Assembly (NCBI GenBank): GCA_965220535.1
Contig: OZ244833.1
Span: 4,030,001 to 4,094,000 of the forward strand
Reading direction: 5' to 3'
Length of the DNA: 64,000 nucleotides
DNA from: HK1 sp965220535
Lineage (GTDB): Bacteria; Pseudomonadota; Gammaproteobacteria; HK1
The notes under the pieces: generated by a model
The model's input: the letters and a program-made list of their open reading frames with translations, nothing else
Told to the model about the DNA's origin: nothing
The model's database searches: none
Program-made: the position numbers and the translations under genes
Shown here: positions 54,254 to 62,637 of the stretch, piece after piece
Position numbering within the stretch: position 1 is the first letter of the stretch
Layout: every line of letters begins with the position of its first letter

Positions 54254-56935
54254 ATGCCCGGCCGAAAAATAGAGATCGTTTTCAATGAGCGATTGAAAGA
54301 AGCGCTCGAAGCCCGCAACCCGAATTGGGCCGGACGGATCGTTGCCGAAGAAACGCAAGTTCTTGCCGAAAGCGCAAGTGCGCGCCCCGATATCGTTGTG
54401 AATATCCCGAGCGGCATCCCCGTGGTTGTCGAAACGGAATTCGATCCCGCTCCTACGGTCGAAGACGATGCTTTCAACAGGATCGGAAACACCCTCGAAC
54501 AAGACGGAAGGACTATCGAACAATCGGTCGCTTTGCGCGTCCCTGAAAACATCAGAAAAGCGGGGGATATGCGGCAAGCGATCGAGAATGCGTCTTTCCG
54601 CTTATGCGTATGGTCCGCGAATGCCGAGAGATGGCCGGATAAAGATTGGTGGCTGGTCGATATCGACGACTTGGCGAGCACCATCGAGCTCGTGTCCTTG
54701 TCCGAAAGCCAACTACGAGAAGGCGAGGGTATCTTGAGCCGGGGGATCGAGCAGGCGGCGCGGATTTTGGAGGACAAAGGGCGAACGGCACCGCAAGTGC
54801 TCGCCGACATATCAGCGGAGTTGCACCAAAAAGACGGAGAGCAGACCCGGGGGATGGCAATGTCGATCATTGCCAACGCTCTTTTTTTCCATACGAAAAT
54901 AGCGGGGGTGCACGGGGTCGAGACGTTGGACCAGCATAGAAACAGCAATGACAATTTATCGAAGAGTAAAATATTGAGCACGTGGTCTCATATTTACCGA
55001 AACATCAACTACATTCCGATATTCAAAACCGCATCGTCGCTGCTCAAACCGATCCCTAACGGCACCGCGCAAAGGATTCTGAATCGTCTTGCCGACGTTG
55101 CCGGAGAGTTGGACGATTTGGGCGCCACCACGCAGCACGATCTACACGGACGGTTGTTTCAACGCCTGATCACCGATCGAAAGTTCTTGGCATCGTTCTA
55201 CACGCTACCGGAATCGGCTCGCCTGCTTGCGGAAATCGCAGTCGGTCGTATCGAGGTGGATTGGTCGAACGCCGATGCGATCGGCCGATTGAGAATCGGG
55301 GATTTCGCTTGCGGAACCGGGGCTCTTTTGAACGCCGCTTATACCTCGGTCGCATCGTCCCATCGACGCCAAGGAGGCGATGACAAGGCGTTGCATACAA
55401 AGATGATGGAGAACGTTCTCGTCGGCGGCGATATTTTACCGGCCGCGACTCATCTCACCGCTTCCGTTCTTTCGAGCGTGCAGCCGGAGATCCCTTTCGA
55501 CAGCACATCCATCGTTACCTTCGAATACGGAGAGCCTCCTGCGGATTCCGGACGAGATGTGGCGATCGGCGCGCTCGATTTGATAGAAGACCAAGGCGCG
55601 CGAGACCTGTTCGGAACCGGACAAGATCGCGTTCGCGGAAGCGAACAAGGCGCCGGGGCTGAAACCCTGGACATCCCGCACGGAAGTTTCGATCTTGTCA
55701 TCATGAACCCTCCCTTTACCCGCCCGACGAACCACGAAGGAAAGCACGGCGATATTCCGATCCCCTCGTTCGCCGGACTCGACACGGAAGTAGAAGAGCA
55801 GCGCAAGATGTCGGAAAAACTCCGCAAAATCGGCGGCAAAGGGATGGTCGGGGACGGGAGAGCGGGACTTGCATCCAATTTCATCGATATAGCGCACGCG
55901 AAGATCAAACCCGGAGGCGTCATTGCCTTCGTTCTCCCTGCAGTCTTTGTATCGGGAGGGGGTTGGAAAAAGGCTCGAGATTTTCTTGCTAAATACTATA
56001 AAGACGTCATCGTTGTCGGTATCTCCACTCACGGGAGTACAACGACAGCTTTTTCGTCTGATACGGAGATGGCTGAAATCTTGCTCGTTGCAACCCGTAA
56101 AAAAGAAAATACCCCGGGCACCGATACCACCTTCGTCAATATCGAGCGTCGTCCGCAGTCCGTGCTGGAATCGGTCGTGATGGCCCGCTCGATAGGAAGG
56201 ATCCCATCCGACAAGAACGAAGGAAAGGTACCCGGTGGTTCATATATCAAAGGAGACCTTAAACAAGGAGGCTTTGCCGGGGTCGCCAATGACAGTGTTG
56301 CAAAAACGGCAGCAGGGATATATCGTGGAACGTTGTCTTTGCCTCGGTTGTTGGATGAGTTCGACATTCCGATCGTGGACTTAGGCTCTTTGGGCCAACG
56401 AGGACCCGTTGACCGAGAAATTTCCGGCAAAAACAAGTATACGGGAAAGGTCTTAGGACCCTTCGATATCGATTCGCTCGATCCCGAGAGGACTCCGACC
56501 TATCCGACACTATGGTCGCATGACGCAAAAAGAGAAAGGCAGTTGATCGTGCTTCCGGATTCACAGGGAAGGATTCGGCCGGGATATAAAGAGAAAGCGG
56601 CGAAGATATGGGGTACGGCATCTTGTTTACATTTCAATCGTGACTTTCGGATCAATTCTCAACCCTTGGGGAGTTGTTTGACACCGGTAGAAACAATAGG
56701 GGGGCGTGCTTGGCCGAGTTTTATCTGCGAAGACAAGAGGTGGGAGATCCCGCTTGTTTTGTGGATGAACACAATCCTCGGCTTGATCTCTTTTTGGTGG
56801 AAAGGGACTCGTCAGCAGCAGGGCAGATCTAGTATTACGGTTTCTCGCCTTCCTTCCTTGGCTGTCTTGGATGTACGAAAACTGTCAGAAACGGGGGGGG
56901 GGGGGGGTAGAAATGGCGAACAGGATTTTCGATGA
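54254..56935 (+). CDS. Fused nuclease-DNA methyltransferase, type IIG-like, with poly-G switch
   Basis: 893 residues as read. The N-terminal ~130 residues look like a PD-(D/E)xK nuclease fold (RPDIVVNIPSGIPVVVETEF), though the usual final Lys is not at the expected place. A helical linker follows. The gamma-class N6-adenine methyltransferase has motif I GDFACGTGALL (about residue 350) and motif IV NPPF (485-488). The last ~250 residues are likely target recognition. Near the 3' end a run of 15 G (56893-56907) sends the frame to an early end (RNGEQDFR). With 14 G it would continue as VEMANRIFDDFKDKSFQPAN for about 75 more codons to 57128. A phase-variable restriction-modification gene is the simplest reading; a homopolymer miscall is the alternative. 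Confidence 0.85.
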   Translation: MPGRKIEIVFNERLKEALEARNPNWAGRIVAEETQVLAESASARPDIVVNIPSGIPVVVETEFDPAPTVEDDAFNRIGNTLEQDGRTIEQSVALRVPENIRKAGDMRQAIENASFRLCVWSANAERWPDKDWWLVDIDDLASTIELVSLSESQLREGEGILSRGIEQAARILEDKGRTAPQVLADISAELHQKDGEQTRGMAMSIIANALFFHTKIAGVHGVETLDQHRNSNDNLSKSKILSTWSHIYRNINYIPIFKTASSLLKPIPNGTAQRILNRLADVAGELDDLGATTQHDLHGRLFQRLITDRKFLASFYTLPESARLLAEIAVGRIEVDWSNADAIGRLRIGDFACGTGALLNAAYTSVASSHRRQGGDDKALHTKMMENVLVGGDILPAATHLTASVLSSVQPEIPFDSTSIVTFEYGEPPADSGRDVAIGALDLIEDQGARDLFGTGQDRVRGSEQGAGAETLDIPHGSFDLVIMNPPFTRPTNHEGKHGDIPIPSFAGLDTEVEEQRKMSEKLRKIGGKGMVGDGRAGLASNFIDIAHAKIKPGGVIAFVLPAVFVSGGGWKKARDFLAKYYKDVIVVGISTHGSTTTAFSSDTEMAEILLVATRKKENTPGTDTTFVNIERRPQSVLESVVMARSIGRIPSDKNEGKVPGGSYIKGDLKQGGFAGVANDSVAKTAAGIYRGTLSLPRLLDEFDIPIVDLGSLGQRGPVDREISGKNKYTGKVLGPFDIDSLDPERTPTYPTLWSHDAKRERQLIVLPDSQGRIRPGYKEKAAKIWGTASCLHFNRDFRINSQPLGSCLTPVETIGGRAWPSFICEDKRWEIPLVLWMNTILGLISFWWKGTRQQQGRSSITVSRLPSLAVLDVRKLSETGGGGGRNGEQDFR
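56893..56907 (+). repeat. 15-G homopolymer in a methyltransferase gene
   Basis: Fifteen consecutive G residues lie inside the coding sequence. Loss of one G, or gain of two, joins the main frame to the downstream 75-codon frame. Confidence 0.85.
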
Positions 56936-57128
56936 TTTCAAAGACAAATCCTTCCAACCCGCCAACCAAGCCTACGAAGACGATAACCGAAAAGCCCTCG
57001 ACGAAGCCGTGCTCATCGATTTGTTGGGCCTGCCTCGAAGAATCATCGAACCGTTGAATCTTTTACGTCGGCAATGGTGCGAAGAGCCTTCCGTGCACGG
57101 CGGAAAAAGCACTCGGCCTAAAGGCTAA
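56911..57128 (+). other. Out-of-frame C-terminal extension of the methyltransferase
   Basis: Encodes MANRIFDDFKDKSFQPANQA, DEAVLIDLLGLPRRIIEPLN and a short basic tail. The amphipathic helices resemble the C-terminus expected of such methyltransferases, and codon use matches the main frame. In the present sequence it is reached only by frameshift or by internal initiation at the ATG at 56914. Confidence 0.6.
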
Positions 57129-57246
57129 GCAAGGGCAACTCCGATGCAAAGGTTGTTTCGATACCCCGTTCTTCCTATCGAGCCGGGTGCTTTCAAAGGC
57201 TTTTCTTCTTCGGTCGCCGGCCGCCGCTTGTTTCGATGATCGCTCG

Positions 57247-57463
57247 CTACTCGCCCGCCTTTGACAACCCCCGGAGATCGCCGGGCGTGTTGTCCTTGCG
57301 ATCGATCACATCGATGTCGGTGGCACCGGCGGCAACCGATTTCACGATCTCGTCGACATCGTCTCTCGCAACAGTATCGTTCAGCAAATCGTAGGCTTGT
57401 ACTCCTACAGCGAGACCGGCGCGAAGAATGCGCCGGCGAGGCACTGCAATAGCAGGTCATCAT
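57247..57463 (-). pseudogene. Decayed secreted ankyrin protein
   Basis: Starts at the ATG overlapping the upstream small gene (ATGATG). A signal-like segment is split over frames (CLAGAFF, then LAVGVQAYDLLND), followed by DDVDEIVKSVAAGATDIDVI and a partial ankyrin consensus. It matches the ankyrin remnants at 21398 and 61675. At least one frameshift in the signal peptide and early truncation after LRGLSKAGE. Confidence 0.6.
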
Positions 57464-57819
57464 GTCGTATCGTCCACCTCCTGCCGGTGCCTTGCGTAGG
57501 CCTCCATGGCTTTGACAGCATCGACGCTGCCGGGGTCTATGGCATCGATATCCTTCACCGCCTGCTGCATTTGCAGGTCGATCAATGCGAGGGTCGCTCG
57601 GCAATAATGCAAGGTGGACATATCGAGCCCTAGCCTAGCACCATCGCAGACGATCTCATCGATGCGATCTCCTATTTCGCGTACTTGCAGATGCTTATCG
57701 TGCGCCCCCTCGACTACCTGCCCTCGTACGATGCCCTAGGTAGATTGGGCATCTGCTTCACGCCCCGAGCGTTCTTGGTCAATGGTGGTGCCGATCATGT
57801 CGTTGCTTGGCTTGCTCAT
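57460..57819 (-). pseudogene. Second copy of the ankyrin-linked small protein, with TAG
   Basis: Preceded by a strong ribosome site (AAGGAGGTGA). Reads MSKPSNDMIGTTIDQERSGR and on, then an in-frame TAG at codon 28 (57736-57738), then GQVVEGAHDKHLQVREIGDR, CDGARLGLDMSTLHYCRATL and YARHRQEVDDTT. The second part aligns with the intact protein at 21091. It may be inactive, or translation may restart after the TAG. Confidence 0.6.
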
Positions 57820-57854
57820 CGCTCACCTCCTTCTGCCGTTCTATCGTTTTAGTT

Positions 57855-58271
57855 CTATGCGGTTTCGTCGCCGCCCTTCGCTGCCGCCGCTTCGGGATCG
57901 CTTTGTTCCTTTAAAAAAGCGTTGATGCATTCGCGTGCCGGGGCGGCCGCTTCGCCGAGCATTTCGGCGCGTAGGTAGATGATGACCAAGGTCAGGGCGG
58001 TCAGGGCTCGGTCGTCTCGTTGTTGCTTTGCCTGTCGGTGTTGGATGCGGAAATGCTCGATGATCGGGCCGTAGCGCGCGGGGTCCGGGCCGCCTCGTTC
58101 GTGGGCGAGCGAGAGATCTCGGGCGATGTGCTCGGCGATTGCCTGAATACGCTCCGGGCGGGCGGGGGTGCGGGCGATTTCGATGACCTCCTCGGCGTCG
58201 AGCCGAAGTCTTTTCGCCCGGCGTTCGTCGCCGTAAAAGCGTGAAAGGAAGCGAAGCAGTCGGTCGATCAT
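57855..58271 (-). CDS. Hypothetical protein downstream of the LLM oxidoreductase
   Basis: 138 residues, helical and charged: MIDRLLRFLSRFYGDERRAK, EVIEIARTPARPERIQAIAE, RALTALTLVIIYLRAEMLGE. The ATG overlaps the upstream gene's stop, so it is co-translated with the F420-type oxidoreductase. No family recognised. Confidence 0.65.
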   Translation of the reverse strand: MIDRLLRFLSRFYGDERRAKRLRLDAEEVIEIARTPARPERIQAIAEHIARDLSLAHERGGPDPARYGPIIEHFRIQHRQAKQQRDDRALTALTLVIIYLRAEMLGEAAAPARECINAFLKEQSDPEAAAAKGGDETA

Positions 58272-59326
58272 TCGGATTTTGCCGACTCTCCTTCCGACCC
58301 TCCTTTGAACGAGCGCATGAGAGCGTGCCAATCCTTTTCGCTTGCCGAATCGGTTGTTGAAGGGGCGCTTCCGTAGATGGAGACCCGTTCGACCGGCGTG
58401 TTCTCGTAGCGGCGGCGAAGCGTGATTCCCGGATCTCCTTGGGCGCTCGATATGGCGACCGCGCTGAGAAGGCGGTCGCTGATCTGATCTCCCATTTCGT
58501 CGATCCTTCCTTCTCGCATCATGGTGCCGAGTCGTTGCGCCGCTTCTCCTTCGCCGTGATATTCGAGGAAGGTCCGATAGCTCGGGGTCGAGGCGTAGAA
58601 GGCGATCTGCTGACGAATCTCCCGCTCGCTCTCTTGACGTTCGGTTTCGCTCTCGCCTTGGACCACGAAGCACATCGCCACCACTTCTATCTCCTCGGTA
58701 TTGCGTCCTCGTCTTCGAGCCCCGTCGGCGAAGGCCGGGCAAAGGATGTCGCGCAAATATTCCGGGGAATGCATCGGATGCATATTGAAACCTTGCGCCA
58801 CCTCGCCCGCGGCCCGCGCCATCCGAGGATTGACTCCGGCCAGATAGACCGGGATATCGGGATGCTCGATCGGTCCGGGATTGAAAAAGTCGCTGATCAG
58901 GCGGAAACGATAAAAAGGACCCTCGTGCGCGGGTTTGGCTCCGGTTTGAAAACTGTGCCAGATGGCCCGCAGGCAATCGATATAGTCCGTGATTCGGGCC
59001 GCCGGGTGATCGAAGACGCTCGAGAATCGGCGTTCGATATGAGCGCGCACTTGAGTGCCGAGTCCGAGCAGCAGCCGTCCGTGGCTCGTCGCTTGCAGGT
59101 CCCACGCGCTCATGGCCATCGAAAAGGGCGAGCGGGCGAATGCCACGGCGATATTGCTCCCGATCTTCAGCCGTTCGGTTGCAAGGGCCGCTTGCAGAAG
59201 GGGAAAGAAGGGATCGTGGCGGGTCTCGACCGACCAGATCGCATCGAAGCCCAGTCGCTCGATATATTGCGCCTCGCGCCCGATATCGGCCAAGGGGGTA
59301 TCCGGAATACGCGCATCCAGTTCCAT
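58268..59326 (-). CDS. LLM-class (F420-type) oxidoreductase
   Basis: 352 residues, luciferase-like TIM barrel. Features: MELDARIPDTPLADIGREAQ, ERLGFDAIWSVETRHDPFFP, IGSNIAVAFARSPFSMAMSA, GRLLLGLGTQVRAHIERRFS and IPVYLAGVNPRMARAAGEVA. It resembles the F420-dependent subgroup with TIGR03617-like layout. Cofactor (F420 or FMN) and substrate cannot be told from sequence. Overlaps the downstream 138-residue gene by 4 bases. Confidence 0.87.
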   Translation of the reverse strand: MELDARIPDTPLADIGREAQYIERLGFDAIWSVETRHDPFFPLLQAALATERLKIGSNIAVAFARSPFSMAMSAWDLQATSHGRLLLGLGTQVRAHIERRFSSVFDHPAARITDYIDCLRAIWHSFQTGAKPAHEGPFYRFRLISDFFNPGPIEHPDIPVYLAGVNPRMARAAGEVAQGFNMHPMHSPEYLRDILCPAFADGARRRGRNTEEIEVVAMCFVVQGESETERQESEREIRQQIAFYASTPSYRTFLEYHGEGEAAQRLGTMMREGRIDEMGDQISDRLLSAVAISSAQGDPGITLRRRYENTPVERVSIYGSAPSTTDSASEKDWHALMRSFKGGSEGESAKSE

Positions 59327-59382
59327 TCGTATCGCCTTTGATCTTTATGATATGTGGCCGACAAAGCGGCGGGGAAGGGCGT

Positions 59383-59943
59383 TTAGCCCTTCGATGCGTG
59401 CTTCGAAGCGGGCTCGGGCTCGGGCGGCCCGACGCTCTTTTCCTCGGGCATCGCCGTACCCTCGGCACTCTCGGCGGAATCTAAGCCAAGCCCGGAATCA
59501 AAGGTAGGATCCGAGCCCTGCAACCAATCCCCCAAAGCCTGTGCGGTTTTTCGGGCAGGAGTCTCGTCCTTTTTTCCCTTGCCGAGAGCGCACTCCCAGA
59601 CCACCGATACCCTCCAACCCATCTCCAGCAGAATGTACTGGTTGCGTTGGTCGCGCTCCACATTCCGACGGAATTTCTCGTCCCAAAAATCCTTTCGGGT
59701 CGCGGGGGTAGATGCGTGCTTGCAATCCGTATGACGATGCCAGAAACAGCCGTGCACGAAGCATATCGCCCGATAGCGCGGAAAAACGATATCCGGCGTC
59801 CCCGGGAGACGGCGATCATGCAGGATATACCGGAACCCCTTGGCATGCAGAAAACGCCTTAGGATTCGTTCCGCTTTCGAATTCTTTCCGCTGACGCTTG
59901 CCATGATGCGAGAGCGAGTGCCTCGATCGACGGTATCGGTCAT
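59383..59943 (-). CDS. vsr: Very-short-patch repair endonuclease Vsr
   Basis: 186 residues. Nicks next to T:G mismatches that arise by deamination of 5-methylcytosine. Family motifs: RSRIMASVSGKNSKAERILR, GTPDIVFPRYRAICFVHGCF, WHRHTDCKHASTPATRKDFW and NVERDQRNQYILLEMGWRVS. Ribosome site AGGAGGTG. It has an extra ~45-residue acidic tail after the conserved domain. No cytosine-5 methyltransferase is in the window, so the matching Dcm-type enzyme should be elsewhere. Confidence 0.93.
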   Translation of the reverse strand: MTDTVDRGTRSRIMASVSGKNSKAERILRRFLHAKGFRYILHDRRLPGTPDIVFPRYRAICFVHGCFWHRHTDCKHASTPATRKDFWDEKFRRNVERDQRNQYILLEMGWRVSVVWECALGKGKKDETPARKTAQALGDWLQGSDPTFDSGLGLDSAESAEGTAMPEEKSVGPPEPEPASKHASKG

Positions 59944-60217
59944 TAAAGCACCTCCTAGTATGCGGGTGCCGACAATGGTTTTTTAGGGCGGTGTGCGATG
60001 CCTTCGGCGGCTGGCGGTTCGAATCCACCGGGCATCTCTTCGCCGCCGCTCCGGTGTTTTTTGCCGAGGAGCCGGGAGCGGGGCAGGGATATCAATCGAT
60101 ATCGCTCGCCCCCGGTTGCGGTCTCTCGGTATGCGCTGCTTTTTTTTTCAAGAATTCCCGTTTTCTCTTTGCCAAGCCGTCTCCGCTCTCGGTCGCTTTG
60201 GCAAACAAACGACCCGT
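59944..60217. other. Intergenic, nothing recognised
   Basis: No gene. The sequence at 60016 (GGTTCGAATCC) resembles a tRNA T-loop, but no acceptor, D or anticodon arm can be folded around it. Confidence 0.4.
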
Positions 60218-60441
60218 TTACCGGCTATGGTCTGCCCCTGCCGTACGAGGTTGCCTCCGTATACGCTCGTTATCCACCAAACCCGCAAGCCTGAAAGGGC
60301 GTTTTTCCCGAATCGCTTTCAGCGCATAAGCGTGCGATAGGGATAGTGGCCGTGGTCGCCATGCCCTCTTTCCAATAGTTCTCGTTTTCCGCTTTTGCCA
60401 AGTCGTTTTCATCCTCGATGGGGGGCAGGCAATCGATCCGC
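60218..60441 (-). pseudogene. Decayed tandem copy of the downstream ankyrin end
   Basis: EGMATTATIPIARLCAESDS followed, in another frame, by FRLAGLVDNERIRRQPRTAG matches the last ankyrin repeat of the neighbouring gene (IMTTIPIDRLCAQNDLGQTP, LQLAGMMGNHRIEMQLLSAG). At least one frameshift. A local tandem duplication followed by decay. Confidence 0.55.
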
Positions 60442-61152
60442 TCACCGGCAGTGGACACCTGCCGAGAGCAATTGCATCTCTATCCGGTGATTACCCATCA
60501 TGCCGGCAAGCTGCAAGGGCGTTTGCCCCAAGTCGTTTTGAGCGCATAAGCGATCGATGGGGATAGTGGTCATGATCGCCATCGCCTCGGCTGTATTTCC
60601 TTGGCGTATGGCTTCGTGCAGCGGAGTGTCGCCGTAGGGATTGGGTGCATCCGCTTGAGTCGGTATTGGCGCATCGGGCACCATTGATGCGGGCAATGCG
60701 CATAAGGCCTGAAATCCGGGCAATAAAGGCATCATCCATTTCACATCGAAGGGAATTTTCTGTCGTCCCAGCCGACCGATCTCGATGATATGGGCATGCT
60801 CACCATTTTGTAGGTCCGCAAACAGGCTTTCGATATCATCTTTGGGGAAGGGCATCGCCCCATAAAAACTCCCATCCCCATCCAGTTCGGCTGATATCCC
60901 CCCGGGACTTATCTCGAATGCGTACCTCCCCGCCCGACCGGGAGTATCCTCGTGTATAAAATCCACTCCATAAACCGTAGGCTCCAACTCACAGGTGAGC
61001 CGCAGGCAATGCCGCGAATCTTCATAGCAGTTCGATAGCGTGTAATACAGATTCCCCTCGGTGTTGGCTCTTGTTATCAGATACCAATCATCTCCCCAAG
61101 CGGGGCTGGCAGTGACAAAGATGGCAGCGAGAAAAAACGAGCGGGTTTTCAT
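60442..61152 (-). CDS. Exported protein with C-terminal ankyrin repeats
   Basis: 236 residues. Signal peptide MKTRSFFLAAIFVTASPAWG, then a ~140-residue exported domain with several Cys (NCYEDSRHCLRLTCELEP) and no recognised family, then at least two ankyrin repeats (YGDTPLHEAIRQGNTAEAMA, LGQTPLQLAGMMGNHRIEMQ). Upstream ribosome site AGGAAA. Exported ankyrin proteins are frequent in host-associated bacteria, but a host role is speculative. Part of a cluster of related ORFs from 57.2 to 62.6 kb. Confidence 0.72.
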   Translation of the reverse strand: MKTRSFFLAAIFVTASPAWGDDWYLITRANTEGNLYYTLSNCYEDSRHCLRLTCELEPTVYGVDFIHEDTPGRAGRYAFEISPGGISAELDGDGSFYGAMPFPKDDIESLFADLQNGEHAHIIEIGRLGRQKIPFDVKWMMPLLPGFQALCALPASMVPDAPIPTQADAPNPYGDTPLHEAIRQGNTAEAMAIMTTIPIDRLCAQNDLGQTPLQLAGMMGNHRIEMQLLSAGVHCR

Positions 61153-61345
61153 CGATGGTTTCCTGTGTTTTGCTTTCTGCTGGTAGAGGGCTTGAGAGAG
61201 TTGAAACGAGATTGTTATCCGTCAGAAGTTTGGCTATGGTCTCCGGTCAAAGATTTTTTTTCGAAGGAGTATCCATTTTTTTCACCGCCGGAAAAAGGCA
61301 TCGAGGCCGTCAAATGTGCGTGCAGGGTGTCGTCAATGCCCAAGT

Positions 61346-61500
61346 CTACCGCGCTGGGCAATCGGCCTCATATTGCCAGACGCCGGTGGGGTCGCCGTTG
61401 GACTTGAACATGATGCGCGACAGCTTAACCACGCCCGCAACTTGTACATTGCTGGCGAGGATGATATAAGCCTCTGCGAAATGACGCACTTCCGGTTTGC
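61346..61500 (-). pseudogene. Possible frameshifted coding fragment
   Basis: The third minus frame reads VRHFAEAYIILASNVQVAGV then SRIMFKSNGDPTGVWQYEAD and ends DCPAR. It looks coding, but it lies under the end of the 61425-61682 frame. A slip in the GGGGG run near 61526-61534 could join it to that gene's N-terminal part. Confidence 0.35.
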
Positions 61501-61682
61501 CGGTGCATCGCACCCCATGTGCTCCCCCTGATATAATTCAGTATCAATTGCTCTATCGGTAACGATGCTTTTACTGGGTGTTCATTCAGTAGACACAGGA
61601 TCTTTTTATCAGCCTCTACCCCGCACGATTTCAGCAGGTCTACGAGTACTTCATATTTCCAGTCTGAGAATTGCTCACTCAT
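61425..61682 (-). CDS. Small hypothetical protein following ankyrin gene
   Basis: 85 codons, MSEQFSDWKYEVLVDLLKSC then EADKKILCLLNEHPVKASLP. The start overlaps the stop of the ankyrin gene. The N-terminal ~50 residues look like a folded helical domain; the C-terminal part (after LILNYIRG) is low quality and may be out of frame (see 61346-61500). Confidence 0.45.
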   Translation of the reverse strand: MSEQFSDWKYEVLVDLLKSCGVEADKKILCLLNEHPVKASLPIEQLILNYIRGSTWGAMHRQTGSASFRRGLYHPRQQCTSCGRG

Positions 61683-62055
61683 GTAACAATTCCCCCCATA
61701 CATCAAGGGGTGTATTGCCCTCTTTATTTTTCGCATTGACATCACATCCGAGTGCAGTCAAGGTCTTGGTTGCATACCCGTTCTCCCGAAATGCTGCACA
61801 GTGCAAGGGCGTATTGCCCTCTTTATCTTTCGCATTGACATTAGCCCCTAGGGAGACCAAAGCCTTGATTGCTTTCACGTGTCCATAGAATGCTGCCCGG
61901 TGCAAGGGCGTATAGCCATGTTCATCAATCGCATTGACATCAGCCCCAAGGTCGACCAAAACCTTGATTGCCTCCACTTGCCCTTCAATTACCGCCCGTG
62001 TAAGGGCGACGTTTCCTTTCCCATTCTTTCTCGTGAGCGAATTTTTATTCGTCAT
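61675..62055 (-). CDS. Ankyrin-repeat protein
   Basis: 126 residues from MTNKNSLTRKNGKGNVALTR, with AGGAG at 62064-62068. Three or more ankyrin repeats with strong consensus: HGYTPLHRAAFYGHVKAIKA, KEGNTPLHCAAFRENGYATK and KEGNTPLDVW. The frame is open upstream (to 62250) and fuses to another ankyrin N-terminal part, apparently by recombination. Lower GC than the chromosome average. Overlaps the following small gene. Confidence 0.65.
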   Translation of the reverse strand: MTNKNSLTRKNGKGNVALTRAVIEGQVEAIKVLVDLGADVNAIDEHGYTPLHRAAFYGHVKAIKALVSLGANVNAKDKEGNTPLHCAAFRENGYATKTLTALGCDVNAKNKEGNTPLDVWGELLHE

Positions 62056-62315
62056 TATTCGATCTCCTAGGCACTGGCTTTGACCAAAGCCTTGACTGCC
62101 ATTGAATGTCCTTTGAATTACATTGAGCAAGGGCGTATAGCCCTCCTTATCTGTCGCATTGACATTGTTGCCGGATGCTACCGATTTTAGGATTTCGTCA
62201 ATGTAGCCCACGGCAGCAGATTCATGTAGCAGATTACCGAAAGCCTGCACCCGATGGCGACCTGCAGGAGGGATCCGCTGGCTAGCCAGTACGATAGTGA
62301 GTTTTTAGTCGTCAT
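62056..62315 (-). pseudogene. 5' part of an ankyrin gene with signal-peptide frameshift
   Basis: Begins MTTKNSLSYWLASGSLLQVA (signal peptide), then needs a +1 shift at ATCGGGTGC to read GVQAFGNLLHESAA, DEILKSVASGNNVNATDKEG and YTPLLNVIQRTFNGSQGF. The G-run has 3 G where 4 would keep the frame; the paralogue at 21398 has 5. The ribosome site (AAAGGAAAA) is intact. Confidence 0.6.
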
Positions 62316-62327
62316 GGCTATTTTCCT

Positions 62328-62387
62328 TTATAGGGTCAAAGCGACCGAAAAGTCAAGGGTTATTGGCAAAAATCGCTTGCTATTCAT
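62328..62387 (-). pseudogene. Truncated tiny signal-peptide ORF
   Basis: 19 codons, MNSKRFLPITLDFSVALTL, similar to the small lipoprotein-like ORF at 62545 (MNNRRFLPLVFAFSVASAC). It lacks the Cys and mature part. Probably a duplicated and decayed copy; it ends just before the next gene's ribosome site. Confidence 0.4.
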
Positions 62388-62414
62388 GGTCGAAACCTCC
62401 GTTGCGCGTTTCAA

Positions 62415-62504
62415 TCAGCCAGACATCAAAATTCCCGCCGCAACCAAGAGCATCAAGAGCCTGGTGGTAGATTTTCCAGCATCTCTTAGGATCAGCAGAT
62501 TCAT
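62415..62504 (-). CDS. Tiny hydrophobic ORF
   Basis: 29 codons, with a charged start (MNLLILRDAGKSTTRLL) and a hydrophobic end (MLLVAAGILMSG). It may be a truncated signal or lipoprotein peptide. Low support. Confidence 0.25.
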   Translation of the reverse strand: MNLLILRDAGKSTTRLLMLLVAAGILMSG

Positions 62505-62544
62505 GGCAACGCTGACTTCCTATTGACTCTATCCAATCGAAGCA

Positions 62545-62637
62545 CTAAGCCTTTTTCTCAAGCATAGCTTCGTGATCCGTGCACGCCGAAGCGACCGAAA
62601 AAGCAAAGACAAGTGGTAAAAATCGCCTATTATTCAT
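62545..62637 (-). CDS. Tiny lipoprotein-like peptide
   Basis: 30 residues, MNNRRFLPLVFAFSVASACT then DHEAMLEKKA. A lipobox-like VASAC makes it a candidate lipoprotein with a mature part of only ~12 residues, as in entericidin-type or lysis peptides. Ribosome site AGGAG is present upstream. Confidence 0.4.
   Translation of the reverse strand: MNNRRFLPLVFAFSVASACTDHEAMLEKKA

Noticed and set aside
60005..60045. tRNA-like GGTTCGAATCC sequence (also a similar one near 46500)
   Set aside because: No acceptor stem, D arm or anticodon arm can be built around either site, and the T-stem has a mismatch.
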